64,000 nucleotides of DNA, from the NCBI GenBank assembly GCA_900618795.1, contig UYJD01000006.1:1654519-1718518 (forward strand), given 5' to 3'. A program made the position numbers and the translations under genes. Below the pieces are notes generated by a model. The model saw nothing but the letters and a program-made list of their open reading frames with translations, did no database searches and had not been told where the DNA came from. The DNA is from Cyanodermella asteris. Lineage: Eukaryota; Ascomycota; Lecanoromycetes; Ostropales; Stictidaceae. Below, one piece after another: positions 11,282 through 22,216 of the stretch (its first letter is position 1; the number at the start of each line of letters is the position of its first letter).

Positions 11282-12103
11282 AGAGTGTTTTTGCGAGAAC
11301 GAACGTTTGCATTTATGATACAAGCTTGCTGGCATTAGATCGAGAAGTCGATCGGGGAATCATGCTACAAAAAGATGTGGGAACGGTGGATGCAAATGTG
11401 CGTTTGGAACTGGAACAGCGAGCAATATTCGAATAGAGCTGCAGGAATTGATAGAGCGAAACGATGTCATGATGTTCTTTAAGGCTTGACAGGCATGTGA
11501 CTGGAAACAATGCGTGCATGCACCAAATTGACGTTCGTGAAATGTGGTGACAGAATTGGATTGTCGAATTTATACTCAGCTCAAAAATGGTCACACGCAT
11601 TTGGAAAATCGGGGAAAATGTGCCAAAGTTTTCTTTCTTTTCTTCTCTCTCTTCTCTCTCTTCTTTTTATTCTTTTATCTGTGCTCTAATTTTTTTCTTT
11701 CTTTTTAATAAAATGAGTAGATACGACGGTTCCTCAAGCTGCATGGCGCGCTGGTACGCATCTCTAGGGATCAAAGAAATAATCGTATCTGCGTAAAGAT
11801 TCGGAGCTCGAGTTGACAGAATTTCACGTCGTTGCACACAAAATTGGCCGAGGCGGGCGCGGCTGCCACAGCAACGCGCATTATGTCAGCCCGCGACTCG
11901 ACACAGCATCATCGACGAAGAACTGTCTTCCTGTTCCTCACGTACCTATTCTGCATCTCGTCTTTGAGAGCTCGGGCTATCTGTGTTCTAACGAGATACT
12001 CTGCTACGGAGATGAAAGCGTGAATTTGAATCTCGATACCTCTATCTGACTGCTATCCAGAGTCAGAATTAAGTCTAGCTTGTCAAAGCTCCACATTCTC
12101 AAT
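11282..12103. other. Intergenic, convergent 3' ends
   Basis: This lies between the hsp88 stop and the 3' end of the minus-strand nucleotidyltransferase gene. It contains a pyrimidine-rich tract (about 11628-11705, CTCTTCT repeats running into T-rich DNA) that could be a terminator or low-complexity spacer. No gene seen. Confidence 0.5.
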
Positions 12104-13048
12104 TCACAGGCACTTTGCCGCCAAAAGCTCTAGCAAAGCATCCGTACTCCTCTTGTTGAGGCTTTCTTCGGTGAGTCGTAGTGATTTTGTCAAGTCCCAG
12201 CGAATATTCGTCGAACTGATCTGTACGTCCGGTGTGGTGCCGCTGCGCAAGTACTGGAGGTAATAACCTCGCTTGTCTGTACCTATTTGTTCTCGTCCCG
12301 TGCATGTCCACAGAATCGCTTGGGGTAAATCTGGCGAGTTCTTAGTTTCTGCTCACAGTAGCGTTAGCAATGTCCGACGAACTTATCGCTTCAGCGGCTC
12401 GCTGCAGTGCTGAAGCTATTTCGCTATGAGTTACCTACCATAAGCTCTGGTACGCGACCATTTTCCAAAACCTTCCCATTGGATAGGCATGCCGTCGGGT
12501 AAAAAGTGTTCTGGCATTTGTCTCGCCCTGTCCGATATCACAATCCTTGTGAAAGGATACGGTGGGTTTGCCAACGGGTCGTGTAGCTTGAGATTGTCCG
12601 GACCGACCAGATTCGCCAGTATCACCTTGTAGCCGTCGGCCGCGGTTAAACGCACCAGAACATCAAGACATTTCTTGAAGGGGAACCACGTGGTCGTCCA
12701 CACCCAGATCTTAGATCTGGGTACAACCGGCAACTTCTTCCACAACTCGGCTCGGCGCGATTGCGGTAGAAAGAAGTCGGGGCAGCTATTGGCTATCTTA
12801 TGACGAAGGTGATAGCCTTCGCTGGGAAGGACCACGATTGCCTTTGTCTTCAGTTCTGGGCGCAGGCCGGAGAGCAGCACGTCGATGTGACCACGATGAG
12901 GTGGGTTGAACGACCCTCCATAAACGAGCAGGAGATTCTCGCGGTCCTCGTCGAGCGTCGCCGATATATCTGCAAAGGCTTCAATATCAGCTGCTGAGGT
13001 CACGAAAGCTTCCTCATATGCAAGTTCGAGGTAAGATTTCAAAGACAT
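12104..13048 (-). CDS. HIGH-motif nucleotidyltransferase (NMNAT/cytidylyltransferase-like)
   Basis: About 284 residues in two exons, 12439-13048 and 12104-12348, with a 90-nt intron (donor GTAGGT). The Rossmann-type nucleotidyltransferase motif is clear: VYGGSFNPPHRGHID (residues ~42-56, with T/HxGH-like HRGH). The spliced second exon restores the other family signature, SSTNIRWDL (ISSTxxR type), preceded by YYLQYLRSG. The family includes NMN adenylyltransferases, yeast Pof1-like proteins and cytidylyltransferases; substrate cannot be told from sequence. The open frame runs 30 codons further upstream but begins with GTG, so the ATG at 13048 is chosen. Its neighbour on the same strand is a CDP-alcohol phosphatidyltransferase. 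A CDP-activated intermediate linking the two would make chemical sense but is speculation. Confidence 0.8.
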
Positions 13049-13939
13049 GTCACGAGATTTCCTAGGGTCTGCCAGCGGTTGGTTTGGTATTTGAACTGAA
13101 AAGAGAAGCAGGTCGTGCTGGTTCCCTATGTATGCCACGGAAACGGAACGCTGAGACGGAGTTGCGGAGAGGGTGCCTTCGACCGGTCATGAAGGTAGGA
13201 AACCGGCTGAGTAGCCGACAAGTCGCAGTTGCCCGACGATGCAGCTGCTCACCCGTTTCACAGGAGTACGATTGTAACTCGCTGCCGTCAGCTCCAAACA
13301 TCATCGACGTAGACAACGATCATACGCTGAGAACACAAGCTTTTAAAGATCATTGACGCAGGGTCCCAGACTTCAATTTGAATCCATACTTAGGTACTCA
13401 GGAAGCGGTGTGTAAGAAATTCAGCCGGCACTTGAGTATCGATCAGTGGTATGGCTCCAGGAAGGAACCAAAAATTTCTCGGTCTTGTGTCCAGGAGAAT
13501 GCAAGATCGGCTCGGCCCTGCAGCTGCTGAGCCTCTGTGAGATGCTGAGAGCGTTGCATTCTCGCATTTACAGAAATTGATCGCGTGACTCAAGCTACAT
13601 CAAGGCTTGGCCAATAATCAGGCCGCGGCTTGTGTTGGCTCACCGATTTGGCAGGGAAGTGATTGCCGCAATCTTACTGAACATACGGATGTTCTAGCTG
13701 TGTTACCTGTAAAGACCAGAGGTTTGATTGATAACAAACCCGCTGGCCGAAATTTTACAGTCACTTTGAGCTATTTTTCGTGTGCTATCAGACTCCAAGG
13801 TCATATTCTTGTTGGCATTCTATCGATTGATCCATCTTCTCGTCCTACCCAGTGTTGCATACCCTCATACTCCAACTCTGTGTTCCACGATCCCCTTCAA
13901 GGTGGACTGGGATCAAGTGCCAGTGAAAACTCCGTGCCG
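13049..13939. other. Intergenic, no gene supported
   Basis: About 0.9 kb upstream of the nucleotidyltransferase start and downstream of the phosphatidyltransferase-like gene (both minus strand). Only short overlapping open frames without protein-like composition. Presumably promoter plus the neighbour's 3' UTR. Confidence 0.45.
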
Positions 13940-14889
13940 TCAAGCGGTCTGCATTTTTGCCATCCAGCAGCCAGCGAAAACCACCGCCGTCAGGGCTGGA
14001 ATCACCAGGGCAAGATCAGCTGTAAATCTCAGCCTCCTGCTTATCATGCCAGTGCTGAGAACAAATACAGCCACCATGGGCAGATGAAACCCATATCCCG
14101 TGTCTGCGCCAACCAGGCCTGATAAAACCCTAGATGGAACCCAGTTCATCCACTCGGAGATTGCTACCGCGGTTGCAAGAATCAATGCAGCGTATGCTGT
14201 CGACAAACCTTCTTGGTAAAGGGCCTTGCCGTCAGCGCCCTTGGGTACTAGCTGCGCCACGACGTTGAACCTAGCAAGTCGAGACACGCCGCAAACGGTC
14301 CAGAATCCGAGAACGACCTGATCGATCGCGGTTTGAAATCCAACGGAGTAGAGCATAACGGCTGGCGCCAGCACAAACGTCACCTTGGCTTGCGTAAGTC
14401 TACCTGAATTGTCACTCAGGGGGCTCAAATGCACGAACCAGATCAGAAAGACTGTCAAGTTCTTGGCCCCACTCAGAGCACTCGTTTCTCATCCTGGCCA
14501 CAATCCCGTCAAATCGGTCGAATTCGTACCCAAGGAAGATCAAAACGTATGCAGTGACAAATCTCTGCTGCATGGAGAAAAACATCGAGGTCACTGAAAA
14601 GGTCAGAATAATCGTGCGGGTGAATTCGCACTGGGTATAATTGTCTTGCCTCCGCAAAAAGCTTGTTCTGAGTTAGTGTCTGTCATCCGAGAGCCCTTTT
14701 GAGAGAGAGAGAGAGAGGGGAGGGGTGGTTGGTCGCCCACTGACGCACCGTTTGAGAGAGTCAGATAGTCTGCCACGCGCAGTCGTCTTTTCGGTGTTGT
14801 CAGCTGAAGGCTTTCTCGAGGAATGTACAGATCGCAAACCTAATCATGTCAAATGCAGCAACCTCGTGTGCCGCCATTTTTTGAGCCAT
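13940..14889 (-). CDS. Divergent phosphatidylserine-synthase-like CDP-alcohol phosphatidyltransferase
   Basis: Membrane enzyme of the CDP-alcohol phosphatidyltransferase family, which transfers a phosphatidyl group from CDP-diacylglycerol. Exons read as 14840-14889, 14749-14786, ~14644 (or 14593)-14439 and 14383-13940. The catalytic motif is complete: DRFDGIVAR, eight residues, then GQELDSLSD, matching D-x2-DG-x2-AR-x8-G-x3-D-x3-D. Splicing of the small upstream exons gives FDMIRRLRVADYLTLSN, which aligns with the conserved MIR..xLADxxTxxN segment before the first helix of fungal serine-type enzymes (Cho1). Hydrophobic segments follow. It looks shorter and more diverged than a housekeeping Cho1 and is probably a paralogue, so serine as acceptor is uncertain. 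The third exon's 5' border is ambiguous between two acceptors (14644 or 14593). It is divergent from the ATP-grasp gene. Confidence 0.75.
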
Positions 14890-16250
14890 TGGAGTGTTCA
14901 GAGTCTCAATTATTGATCAGTGCAGAGTGGTTCGAAAGAATCTTGCAGCGCCCTCCGTCTCTTCAAAGCGAACTCACTCTTTTATAGTAATAAGCGGCCG
15001 TAGAAATCTTACCGTCCACCTTCGATCTTCACTCTTTCCACGACTGCAAGCCGGTGGATGGGCGTATCTTCATACCCTCGTACCGCCCGCGGTCTGTACA
15101 GGTTGAAATGATGGAAACAGCGGCGAATAGCGCTCCATGTCAAGTCACATTCTCTGCTCAGCGTGCATCATGCCTCGGTTCGAGGACGAACAACAAGTAG
15201 CAACTGTGTATGTCGGAAGCCACGCAATTATTGCCCGGTCCAGGAAGCGCCGCTGATTAGCCTAGTGTGGATTAGAGCGGTGAATGCCAACCAACGCTTA
15301 TGGCGGCTGCGTGTTGTGAAAGGAAGCCCCGCTGATTAGCGCAGTGTGGATTAGGGTGGTGAGATGCCAATCAACGCTTAAGGCGGCTGCGTGTTGTGAA
15401 AGGCATGCGACACTTGACTCTTTTAGGAAATCCCGCTGATAAGCATAGCATTTAACCAAGGCGGTGAAATGGCAATCAACGCCCTGTACGACAAGAGTTA
15501 CGAGATCGTCTGGAGCGTGCGAAGTCGGATTCTCAGCTGAGAGTGGTGCAACAGTCCCTCTCAAAGACGAGGACGGGTAATCATCGGGCACAGCCGCGAG
15601 TCGATCTCCGACCTCCTGTAAGCGCTAGGCGAAGCTGGAAGTATCACGGTGACCCACAATACCGCGTACCAGCCGTCCCATTGCGCTCAGACCCTTCGCA
15701 GCGTGATAAGAAGCGCCTTCGCCAGCCAACAAGACGCGCGTTGTTCGATGGATGCAACATGAATTGTGGATCAAAGTTTTGCCCGTCAGCATAGTGATCA
15801 CTAATGAAACCCTACAGAGCCGCCACGATGTACAGACAGGGCTAGAGATCGAACCTGTCAGATCAGAGTGCACTCGGCTCGTTCATGCTTGGGTACTCTA
15901 CGTCGGCCTCGGTTTCTGCCAGAAATCATCCCAAGCCAGCTGTGAGCGGTGTGTGCAGTAGCAGGTCTGGAAGACAAACGCCGTATATATGCAGTCGAAT
16001 TAGGTCGAGGCTCGGGGTAATCACGGATCCTATTTGTGCTGCTCTCAGTCTCGAGTCTACTGGAGTCACTTGTTCAGATCAAACTTTCACGCATTGTAGT
16101 CCAACATCTCAGCGACGAGAATGAATGGAATGTCGAAATGCTCTTTTTTGAGCGAATCTTTCAACATTAGACTACCAGAAACTTCAGGTGAGCATTGTGA
16201 ATCACAAATGCTTTGGAACTTTGCGAACTGACCACAAAACAGCCATCACC
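14890..16250. other. Divergent intergenic region with tandem repeat
   Basis: It separates the phosphatidyltransferase-like gene (minus) from the ATP-grasp gene (plus). It contains a 79-bp tandem repeat (15243-15484, listed separately). No coding region is supported; the open frame starting at 16188 begins with GTG, and the first ATG in that frame is at 16251. Confidence 0.5.
15243..15484. repeat. Tandem repeat, ~79-bp unit, 2-3 copies
   Basis: The unit begins GGAAGCSCCGCTGATTAG and contains AGTGTGGATTAG, GATGCCAAYCAACGCTTA and GGCGGCTGCGTGTTGTGAA. Copies 1 (from 15243) and 2 (from 15322) are nearly identical; copy 3 (from 15426) is diverged and separated by about 25 extra bases. The repeat sits midway between two divergent genes. 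Seen directly; origin and function unknown. Confidence 0.8.
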
Positions 16251-18164
16251 ATGATACAATGTCAATGGAGACTATCCGAGTCGAGTCAAACCAACGAAAA
16301 GCCATGTTATTTCAAGTGTCTTCACTTGGTAGTGAAAAATCTCTCTCCAACCACTGAGGGCTGCCATGGTACTCTGAATGGTGAGCTGAGCCGTGCTTCG
16401 ACCACCGTCAGTCCAGCGCTCGAAGCCATCATCCAGTCAGTCTGGACGAGCTCAACAGCAAGTCCTCCAAACGAGACGTTCTTCACGGTGGTACTTGCTC
16501 CCTGTGCTGGTTATCCTTGCCGGAAGGATATACTGCAGTTGAGCATGCAACATGTCGAGGACTTCCAGAGCATCATCTCTTTTCCAAGTTCTAGAGATCA
16601 GCTTCGAGCGCCGCCTGCGGACGGAACTAGCTCTTTGCTTGATATGGTACCATCTTCACCAGGAGCCCTCCTCTTAAAACCATCGGAAAAGTCACACGAG
16701 GAAGCATTCGCTGGGGCTGAGGCTGTGGTTCGCCAACGGCTTTCTTTCGGTTGGGTCCTTCCTGGTACATGCAAGACCCGAAAAGTTGCTGTGATTGGTG
16801 GGCGGCCAAAGTATGATATGGAAAAGGACTCGTGGGGATCCCGAGGCCCTTTCACCGCTGCTCGAGCTCTGGGATTATCAATTCTCGTCATTGACAAACC
16901 AGGTCACTGGCTTGAGGGTAGCGAATATGCCCACCTACGTGACGATTTCGTCGCGGTTGATATGACAAGCAACAACGGACTACCTGATCGACTTGTACAG
17001 GAAGTCCATGGCAAGGGCATTGATGGTATTCTCACTTTCTCAGACGAGCATGTGATCGCTACGGCGGTTGCGGCAGAACGCCTGGGCTTGCCGACCGAAT
17101 CGTCTGAAGCGATCCTGCAGGCCCACTACAAGGACGAAACACGCAGGCTTCTGAATGATGGCAGCATGCAGCATCTGCGCCTCTCAAGTGCGCAGCAACT
17201 CGATGATCCGGCAACGGCGCCCAGCATCAAGGGACTGCGCTTCCCTGCAATCGTGAAGCCTTGTCGGGGAGGTGCTTCTCGAGGCGTGAAGAAAGTGACA
17301 GATGAAGCAACTTTGAGAGAGGCCATTGGCATGATGGAGAAGCAGGATCTCGCGCAGCATGGCGTCCTCATCGAAACTTATGTCGATGGCCCTGAAGTCG
17401 ATGCCAATTTTGTGCTTTGGAACGGGGAGATTACGTTTCTCGAAGTTTCTGATGATTTTCCATGTGGCGGCGACTCTGGCAACGCAACTCTTGCAGACGA
17501 CTTCGTGGAGACACTCATGGTATACCCAAGCCGTCTGCCAACGGAAGAGATTGAGGATCTACGCGAAACTCTGCTACAAAATCTTCTCAAGCTTGGATTC
17601 CGCTCTGGAGTGTTCCATGTCGAGGCCAGGATCCTAAACTCGTCAATGAATTACGAGGGTTCTGACGGCATACTGGATCTCGAACAGCAGCCGCAAGCAG
17701 ATACAGGACGTCCGCAAGCTGTGTTGATTGAGGTCAACGCCCGTCCACCAGGTCTGCAAGCAGTATTTGCTACGCTTGACACATATGGGGTGGACTTCTG
17801 TGCACTCCACTTCCTCCGTGCTCTGAACGACGAGACTCGTTTCAGGGCGCTCTCAAGACCTTTGCACTGTATCCCTGGGTATTGGTGTGGCGACGTACAG
17901 ATCCCAATTCATCGTGCCAACATCTGGGTGCCACATGACTTCTTTGAGAGGGTCCTGAAGCTGGTTCCAGACATCGCACCTAACGTGTCGTGTGCTGAGC
18001 TTTTCACCCCTCCTGGGACCATGCTTTCGCCGCGTGGGGGTACGGGCTTTGTAGCTTACTTTCTCGTGACGTCCAAGCAAAGCAGGAGACACGTACTCGA
18101 AATGTCTGACACTCTTCGGAAGGCGTCCAGGCAGGTTCTGGAAACTGTGTCAGCGCTAAAGTAA
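16251..18164 (+). CDS. ATP-grasp ligase (carnosine-synthase-like, PF13535 type)
   Basis: Predicted 637-residue single-exon carboxylate-amine ligase. ATP-grasp enzymes join a carboxylate to an amine or thiol through an acyl phosphate, for example making dipeptides. Visible features, in order: an N-terminal region of the CARNS1/BL00235 type; a pre-ATP-grasp domain (VAVIGGRPKYD, ~residue 190); FSDEHVIATAVAAERLGLP; ATP-binding lysine and Gly-rich loop FPAIVKPCRGGASRGVKK (~330); ETYVDGPEVDANFVL; and the metal-binding EVNARPPG (~495), where Glu and Asn bind Mg2+. All key residues appear present. The start is the first ATG in the frame, in a CACCATGA context. The next gene downstream on the same strand is a POT peptide transporter, suggesting that a small peptide is made and moved. 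The substrate cannot be predicted. Confidence 0.85.
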   Translation: MIQCQWRLSESSQTNEKPCYFKCLHLVVKNLSPTTEGCHGTLNGELSRASTTVSPALEAIIQSVWTSSTASPPNETFFTVVLAPCAGYPCRKDILQLSMQHVEDFQSIISFPSSRDQLRAPPADGTSSLLDMVPSSPGALLLKPSEKSHEEAFAGAEAVVRQRLSFGWVLPGTCKTRKVAVIGGRPKYDMEKDSWGSRGPFTAARALGLSILVIDKPGHWLEGSEYAHLRDDFVAVDMTSNNGLPDRLVQEVHGKGIDGILTFSDEHVIATAVAAERLGLPTESSEAILQAHYKDETRRLLNDGSMQHLRLSSAQQLDDPATAPSIKGLRFPAIVKPCRGGASRGVKKVTDEATLREAIGMMEKQDLAQHGVLIETYVDGPEVDANFVLWNGEITFLEVSDDFPCGGDSGNATLADDFVETLMVYPSRLPTEEIEDLRETLLQNLLKLGFRSGVFHVEARILNSSMNYEGSDGILDLEQQPQADTGRPQAVLIEVNARPPGLQAVFATLDTYGVDFCALHFLRALNDETRFRALSRPLHCIPGYWCGDVQIPIHRANIWVPHDFFERVLKLVPDIAPNVSCAELFTPPGTMLSPRGGTGFVAYFLVTSKQSRRHVLEMSDTLRKASRQVLETVSALK

Positions 18165-18557
18165 TGATCAGGAATAGGGATAGGAAGAGGAAGAGGGGTG
18201 CTGTTGGTAAACGGAGCGACACGGCTGTGCGTGTGTCGGCCGCCGCAAGACTTCATCGGGATTCGCTAGCCCCGGCTTTCTGTAATTTATGACGATTCCC
18301 AACACAGCAATAATACATCCAGTGGGCACGACTCTGTCAGCGATCGACATTTGTGGCTTCAAGGTTTCGCTGTCCGCTGCGTTAAACCTGTGTTGATCAC
18401 GGAGTATACTGTAGCTGAAGGCCAGGTGGGACAGCGATCATCAAGCAATATAGCCACAATATGAGGGAACCGAGATGTCTCCCTGCTTACTTCAATGCAT
18501 TTTGTGCAAAGCCCGCACTCGCGATTCTTTCTGTACTTCTCGGAAGCAAGTAGAAGC
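18165..18557. other. Short intergenic spacer, ligase to transporter
   Basis: About 390 bp between two genes on the same strand; it must hold the terminator of the ligase and the promoter of the transporter. The transporter frame is open upstream to an ATG at 18495, so the true start could lie there. No other feature seen. Confidence 0.5.
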
Positions 18558-20502
18558 ATGTCCGACATTCTCGGCCGACGCAAGGCAACGGAAAATGAAA
18601 TCAAAACTCTGCCGCACGTGGTAGACTCGCTGCCAGCCGCCACATGGATCGCTCTCGGAGCAAGCGCACTGGAGCGGTGCACCTACTATGCTGTCACCAC
18701 CCCCTGGCGTAAGTGACAAACAGCCAAGGCCCTGGAAGAAGCTTGTCGTTATCTTGTTCAATTCGCTAACGACAGACAGAGAATTACATGCAGCATGCAC
18801 CTGGCGACACAGCCGTTCCAGGGGCTCTGGGACTCGGACAGTCGACTGCGACACGGATCTCCAACATCTTCACGTTCTTCACATTTATAGCGCCGATCCC
18901 GTTCGCTATCCTGTCAGACTGCTGGCTCGGGCGGTACAAGACCCTGTGCTTGAGCGTTTGGTATAGCGCCCCCTTAGCTTTGACTGACCCAAAGGCTGAA
19001 TTTGAGCAGCTTCAGCGGCATCGCCTGCGCCATCATGTTCGGAACGGCTCTGCCAAGCGTGGAGAGCGAACAGGTGAAATTGGCCGGACTGATTCTTGCC
19101 ATGGTATTCTTGGGGCTCGGCACTGGCGGCGTCAAGGCTACAGTATCTCCTTTCATAGGCAAGTCTGGGCGGTGCATATGGTCTACTATTTCCGCAATGC
19201 TGACCCGTCGATCTTCAGGAGATCAATACCAGAGCTCGTCTGACTATATGGTGACTGAGCAAAATGGCAAGTCGGTCGTCATTGACCGCGGGTTAACAAT
19301 GCAGTATATATACAATGTCTCATTCTGGTAAGCGATCATGATCAACAATCAACTGGGGTCTGACATGGCTTTGGCTGCTCATTACTCTTCCAGGTTCACC
19401 AACATTGCGAGTCTGTCTCTACTTGCGTCCACGTTTCTCGAAAGGAAGGTCGGATTCTGGGCGGCTTATCTCGTTCCCTTGTGTTCGATCTGGGCGTTGA
19501 TCCCGACTCTCTTGCTGTGTCACAAGCACGTTGGTATGTGACAGTAAAAGTAGCACGTGAGCAATTATGAAAGCTAACCTCCGGCAGTCAAGCTCGTACC
19601 TCAGGGCAACATTCTTCCTCATGCATTTCAAGTAATCGGACTGTCTGTCAGCAACAAGTTTACTATGGACGCAGCCAGACCTGCGTTCCAAGCGGAGAAG
19701 AACGGCAGGACAGTGCCATGGGATGACTCGTTTGTCTCAGAAATCAGAAGAGGTCTTCGAGCCTGCTCAGTGATGTCAGTCACAGCCACAACAGGCGCCC
19801 TCCAGAACGAATACATGCTGACATTATTAACTCAGGGCTTGTTTCATTCCCTTTAACCTCTGTATGAATCAGATCGTCAACAACCTCGTGTCCCAGGCCG
19901 GCCAGATGCAGCTGGGAGGATTCCCGAACGACGCGATCCAGGTTCTCAGCCCAGCTGCGTGTGTCTTGTTGGGCCCGGTCATTCAGAAAGGCCTCTATCC
20001 ACTTCTCCGCAGAGCCGGAGTGCGATTCGGACCAATAGCTCGAATCGACGCTGCATTTGTCGTCATGGGAGTCGGGATGGCATTCGCGACTGGCGTCCAG
20101 AAGCTGATTTACTCCGCCGGGCCCTGCTACGAGCATCCTCTTGCTTGCCCGGGTTCTCAAGACGGCTCGATACCGAACCAGATTAGTGTCTGGGTGCAGA
20201 GTCCCGTCTACTTTATCATCGCCGTCGCCGAGATCATGGGCTTCGCCACGCTGTCAGAGTATAGCTACTCGGAGGCGCCCAAAAGTACGCGCTCGCTGGT
20301 TCAAGCCCTCTCGCAGCTGAGCGCAGGTATCGAATCGGGCCTTGGGATCGCTCTCTCTCCGCTCGCAGTCGATCCAAAGCTGGTCTGGTTCTACACAGGC
20401 CTGGCCATCGCGACGAGTCTATGTGCGCTGGGCTTCTTCGTAATATTCCGGAGCTATGATAGAAATCTCGAGGAGGAAGAACCCTCAGAAGAGGACTCAT
20501 AG
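18558..20502 (+). CDS. POT/PTR2-family proton-coupled oligopeptide transporter
   Basis: Plasma-membrane (or vacuolar) symporter of di- and tripeptides, major facilitator superfamily. Seven exons were traced: 18558-18708, 18780-18960, 19010-19158, 19219-19327, 19394-19533, 19588-19774 and 19836-20502, giving about 527 residues. Spliced family motifs: ERCTYYAVTTPWQNYMQ (the ExxxYY-type helix 1), GALGLGQSTATR, FLGLGTGGVKATVSPFIGDQY (FxxxxGTGGxK), YIYNVSFWFTNIASL, and NQIVNNLVSQAGQM. About 10-12 hydrophobic helices are present, with an acidic C-terminus. Intron 3 (19159-19218) uses a GC donor (GCAAGT) with an ordinary CAG acceptor; all other introns are GT-AG, most with CTGAC or CTAAC branch sites. 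It follows the ATP-grasp ligase on the same strand. An upstream ATG at 18495 would add 21 residues. Confidence 0.9.
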
Positions 20503-22216
20503 AGGACTCAGTGACATCCGTTGTGCATCACGACGAGTTCGTCTATTTTGCTAGAGTACGGATCTGGCCCGTCACAATTAGTTCTCATGGCAATAAGCAC
20601 AAGCAAAAGTGACTGAGAACAACAAATATCTTTACTATGCGTCGACTATTCTCGCGACACCTTTTGACCTGATGTTTGTTTTGGCCCGGGGTTTTCCAAT
20701 GCACTCCCGATCTTACAGCGCATGCAGACTCAAAATGGATCGCACAACCTAGTATTATACTCTAAATGTGGCAAATCAGGTTCACTCGACTACTGACGGT
20801 CGCGAATCGATGGATTTATCCATTTTTGTTTTGTTGTTGGTTCTAATCTTCGTGTTTCTCGATCGGCAGTCCCACGCCAGTTTGTCTCTACGTCTGTTTG
20901 TGGATCTAATGTGATGTTTGTGACTTTGGTCAGGCATTCGATCGGAACACGGTTTACCGCTGCGCTCGTATATAGTCTACCAAAGTAGTCTTACGTACCT
21001 GCAGTGACTGTCAGAGAAGGCCTCGGAAGCCAGACGTCCACATAGACGGTGGACATGCTTGGATTTACACTTGCTTTCCCGGAAGTACTTGCCATCCTTC
21101 CAAAAAGTGTACGCACCTCAAACCCATCTTCGGCAAACCACTCTCATATACGAGGTCGAGACTCGAGTTGATGTCTACCGCAGCTGGTGCAGGCTCGACT
21201 ATATGTCGTGAATCCATAGCATTGGCTGAGTTTGGAGTAAAAGCAATGCCTTTCGTCTCGCGCCTAGGAGGCAGCTGACGTCTTCGCCACTGTCCCTTCG
21301 CCAGGACTTGATCCAGAGTGTCCGCCAAATTTGGAGCCGAGATGATGTATCAAGACCACACCGCTCTGAGCAACAGTGCTGATTGACGACGGCTTGTTAG
21401 AGCGTTTGCTTGGAGATGTGTACAGCAAGGCAGCCCGAATCATTGGCTCACGATTCAGCAGAAGGGGGGACGGGACGGCCGCAGCTAGTAGTCGCAGACG
21501 CAGCCCGGTGGTGGTGAACCAATCACCTTGGCGTGGCCACCTCTAAGCGTTCGCAGTTCGTTCTTTGCGTAAATTACAACCAGGACCCAAGTTGTATACG
21601 ACGCTGAGACCTTTTTTTTTGGTGGTCTGCAGAACGGCCGGTGAGAAGGGCGCGGAAAGCAGCGCTCCTATATAAAGCCGAAAACGGCCCCCCATTTCAC
21701 GAAGACGTAGTAAACGCTCCGCGCTGTTTCGACCTTGTACGGGCAAGTTCGGCCAACCCCGACAAACTAGTTCGGTACTCTACACTTGCAGGCTTGGGAT
21801 TGATAAAACATTTCGAAACAAAAGTCAGTGGACAGATTCTGATGTATGCACAAGTCTGACAATTGTCCCATGTACAGAAAGGTATATATATTGTCTGCTC
21901 ACGGGAGGCGAGTCCCATCTTTATCCATGGGCTCTGTTGCCCACCTGGATTCGCTTCTCAAGCAAAGGTATTTATCGAACGCCCGGCGCCAGTACATGCA
22001 TAAAAAGTTCCCTCCAAGAAACACATGTAGTGCTCCGCGAGGCGAGACACGCGCAGGGAGCCCGGTGAAAATCTTGATGCAACCGTTCGCAATCGGACTT
22101 GGACCGACTGCAGGCATATAGGTCTATCTTGACTCTGAGGAGACCCCTGCATCCTTCTACTCTATGTTTTTCCTCCGCCATCCGAGTCTCAGATCCCCAT
22201 AAGCCATTCCCCATCC
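20503..22216. other. Long intergenic region, no gene supported
   Basis: About 1.7 kb between the transporter and the sed5 stop codon. Open frames are short and not protein-like. I saw no tRNA, repeat array or mobile element. Confidence 0.5.
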
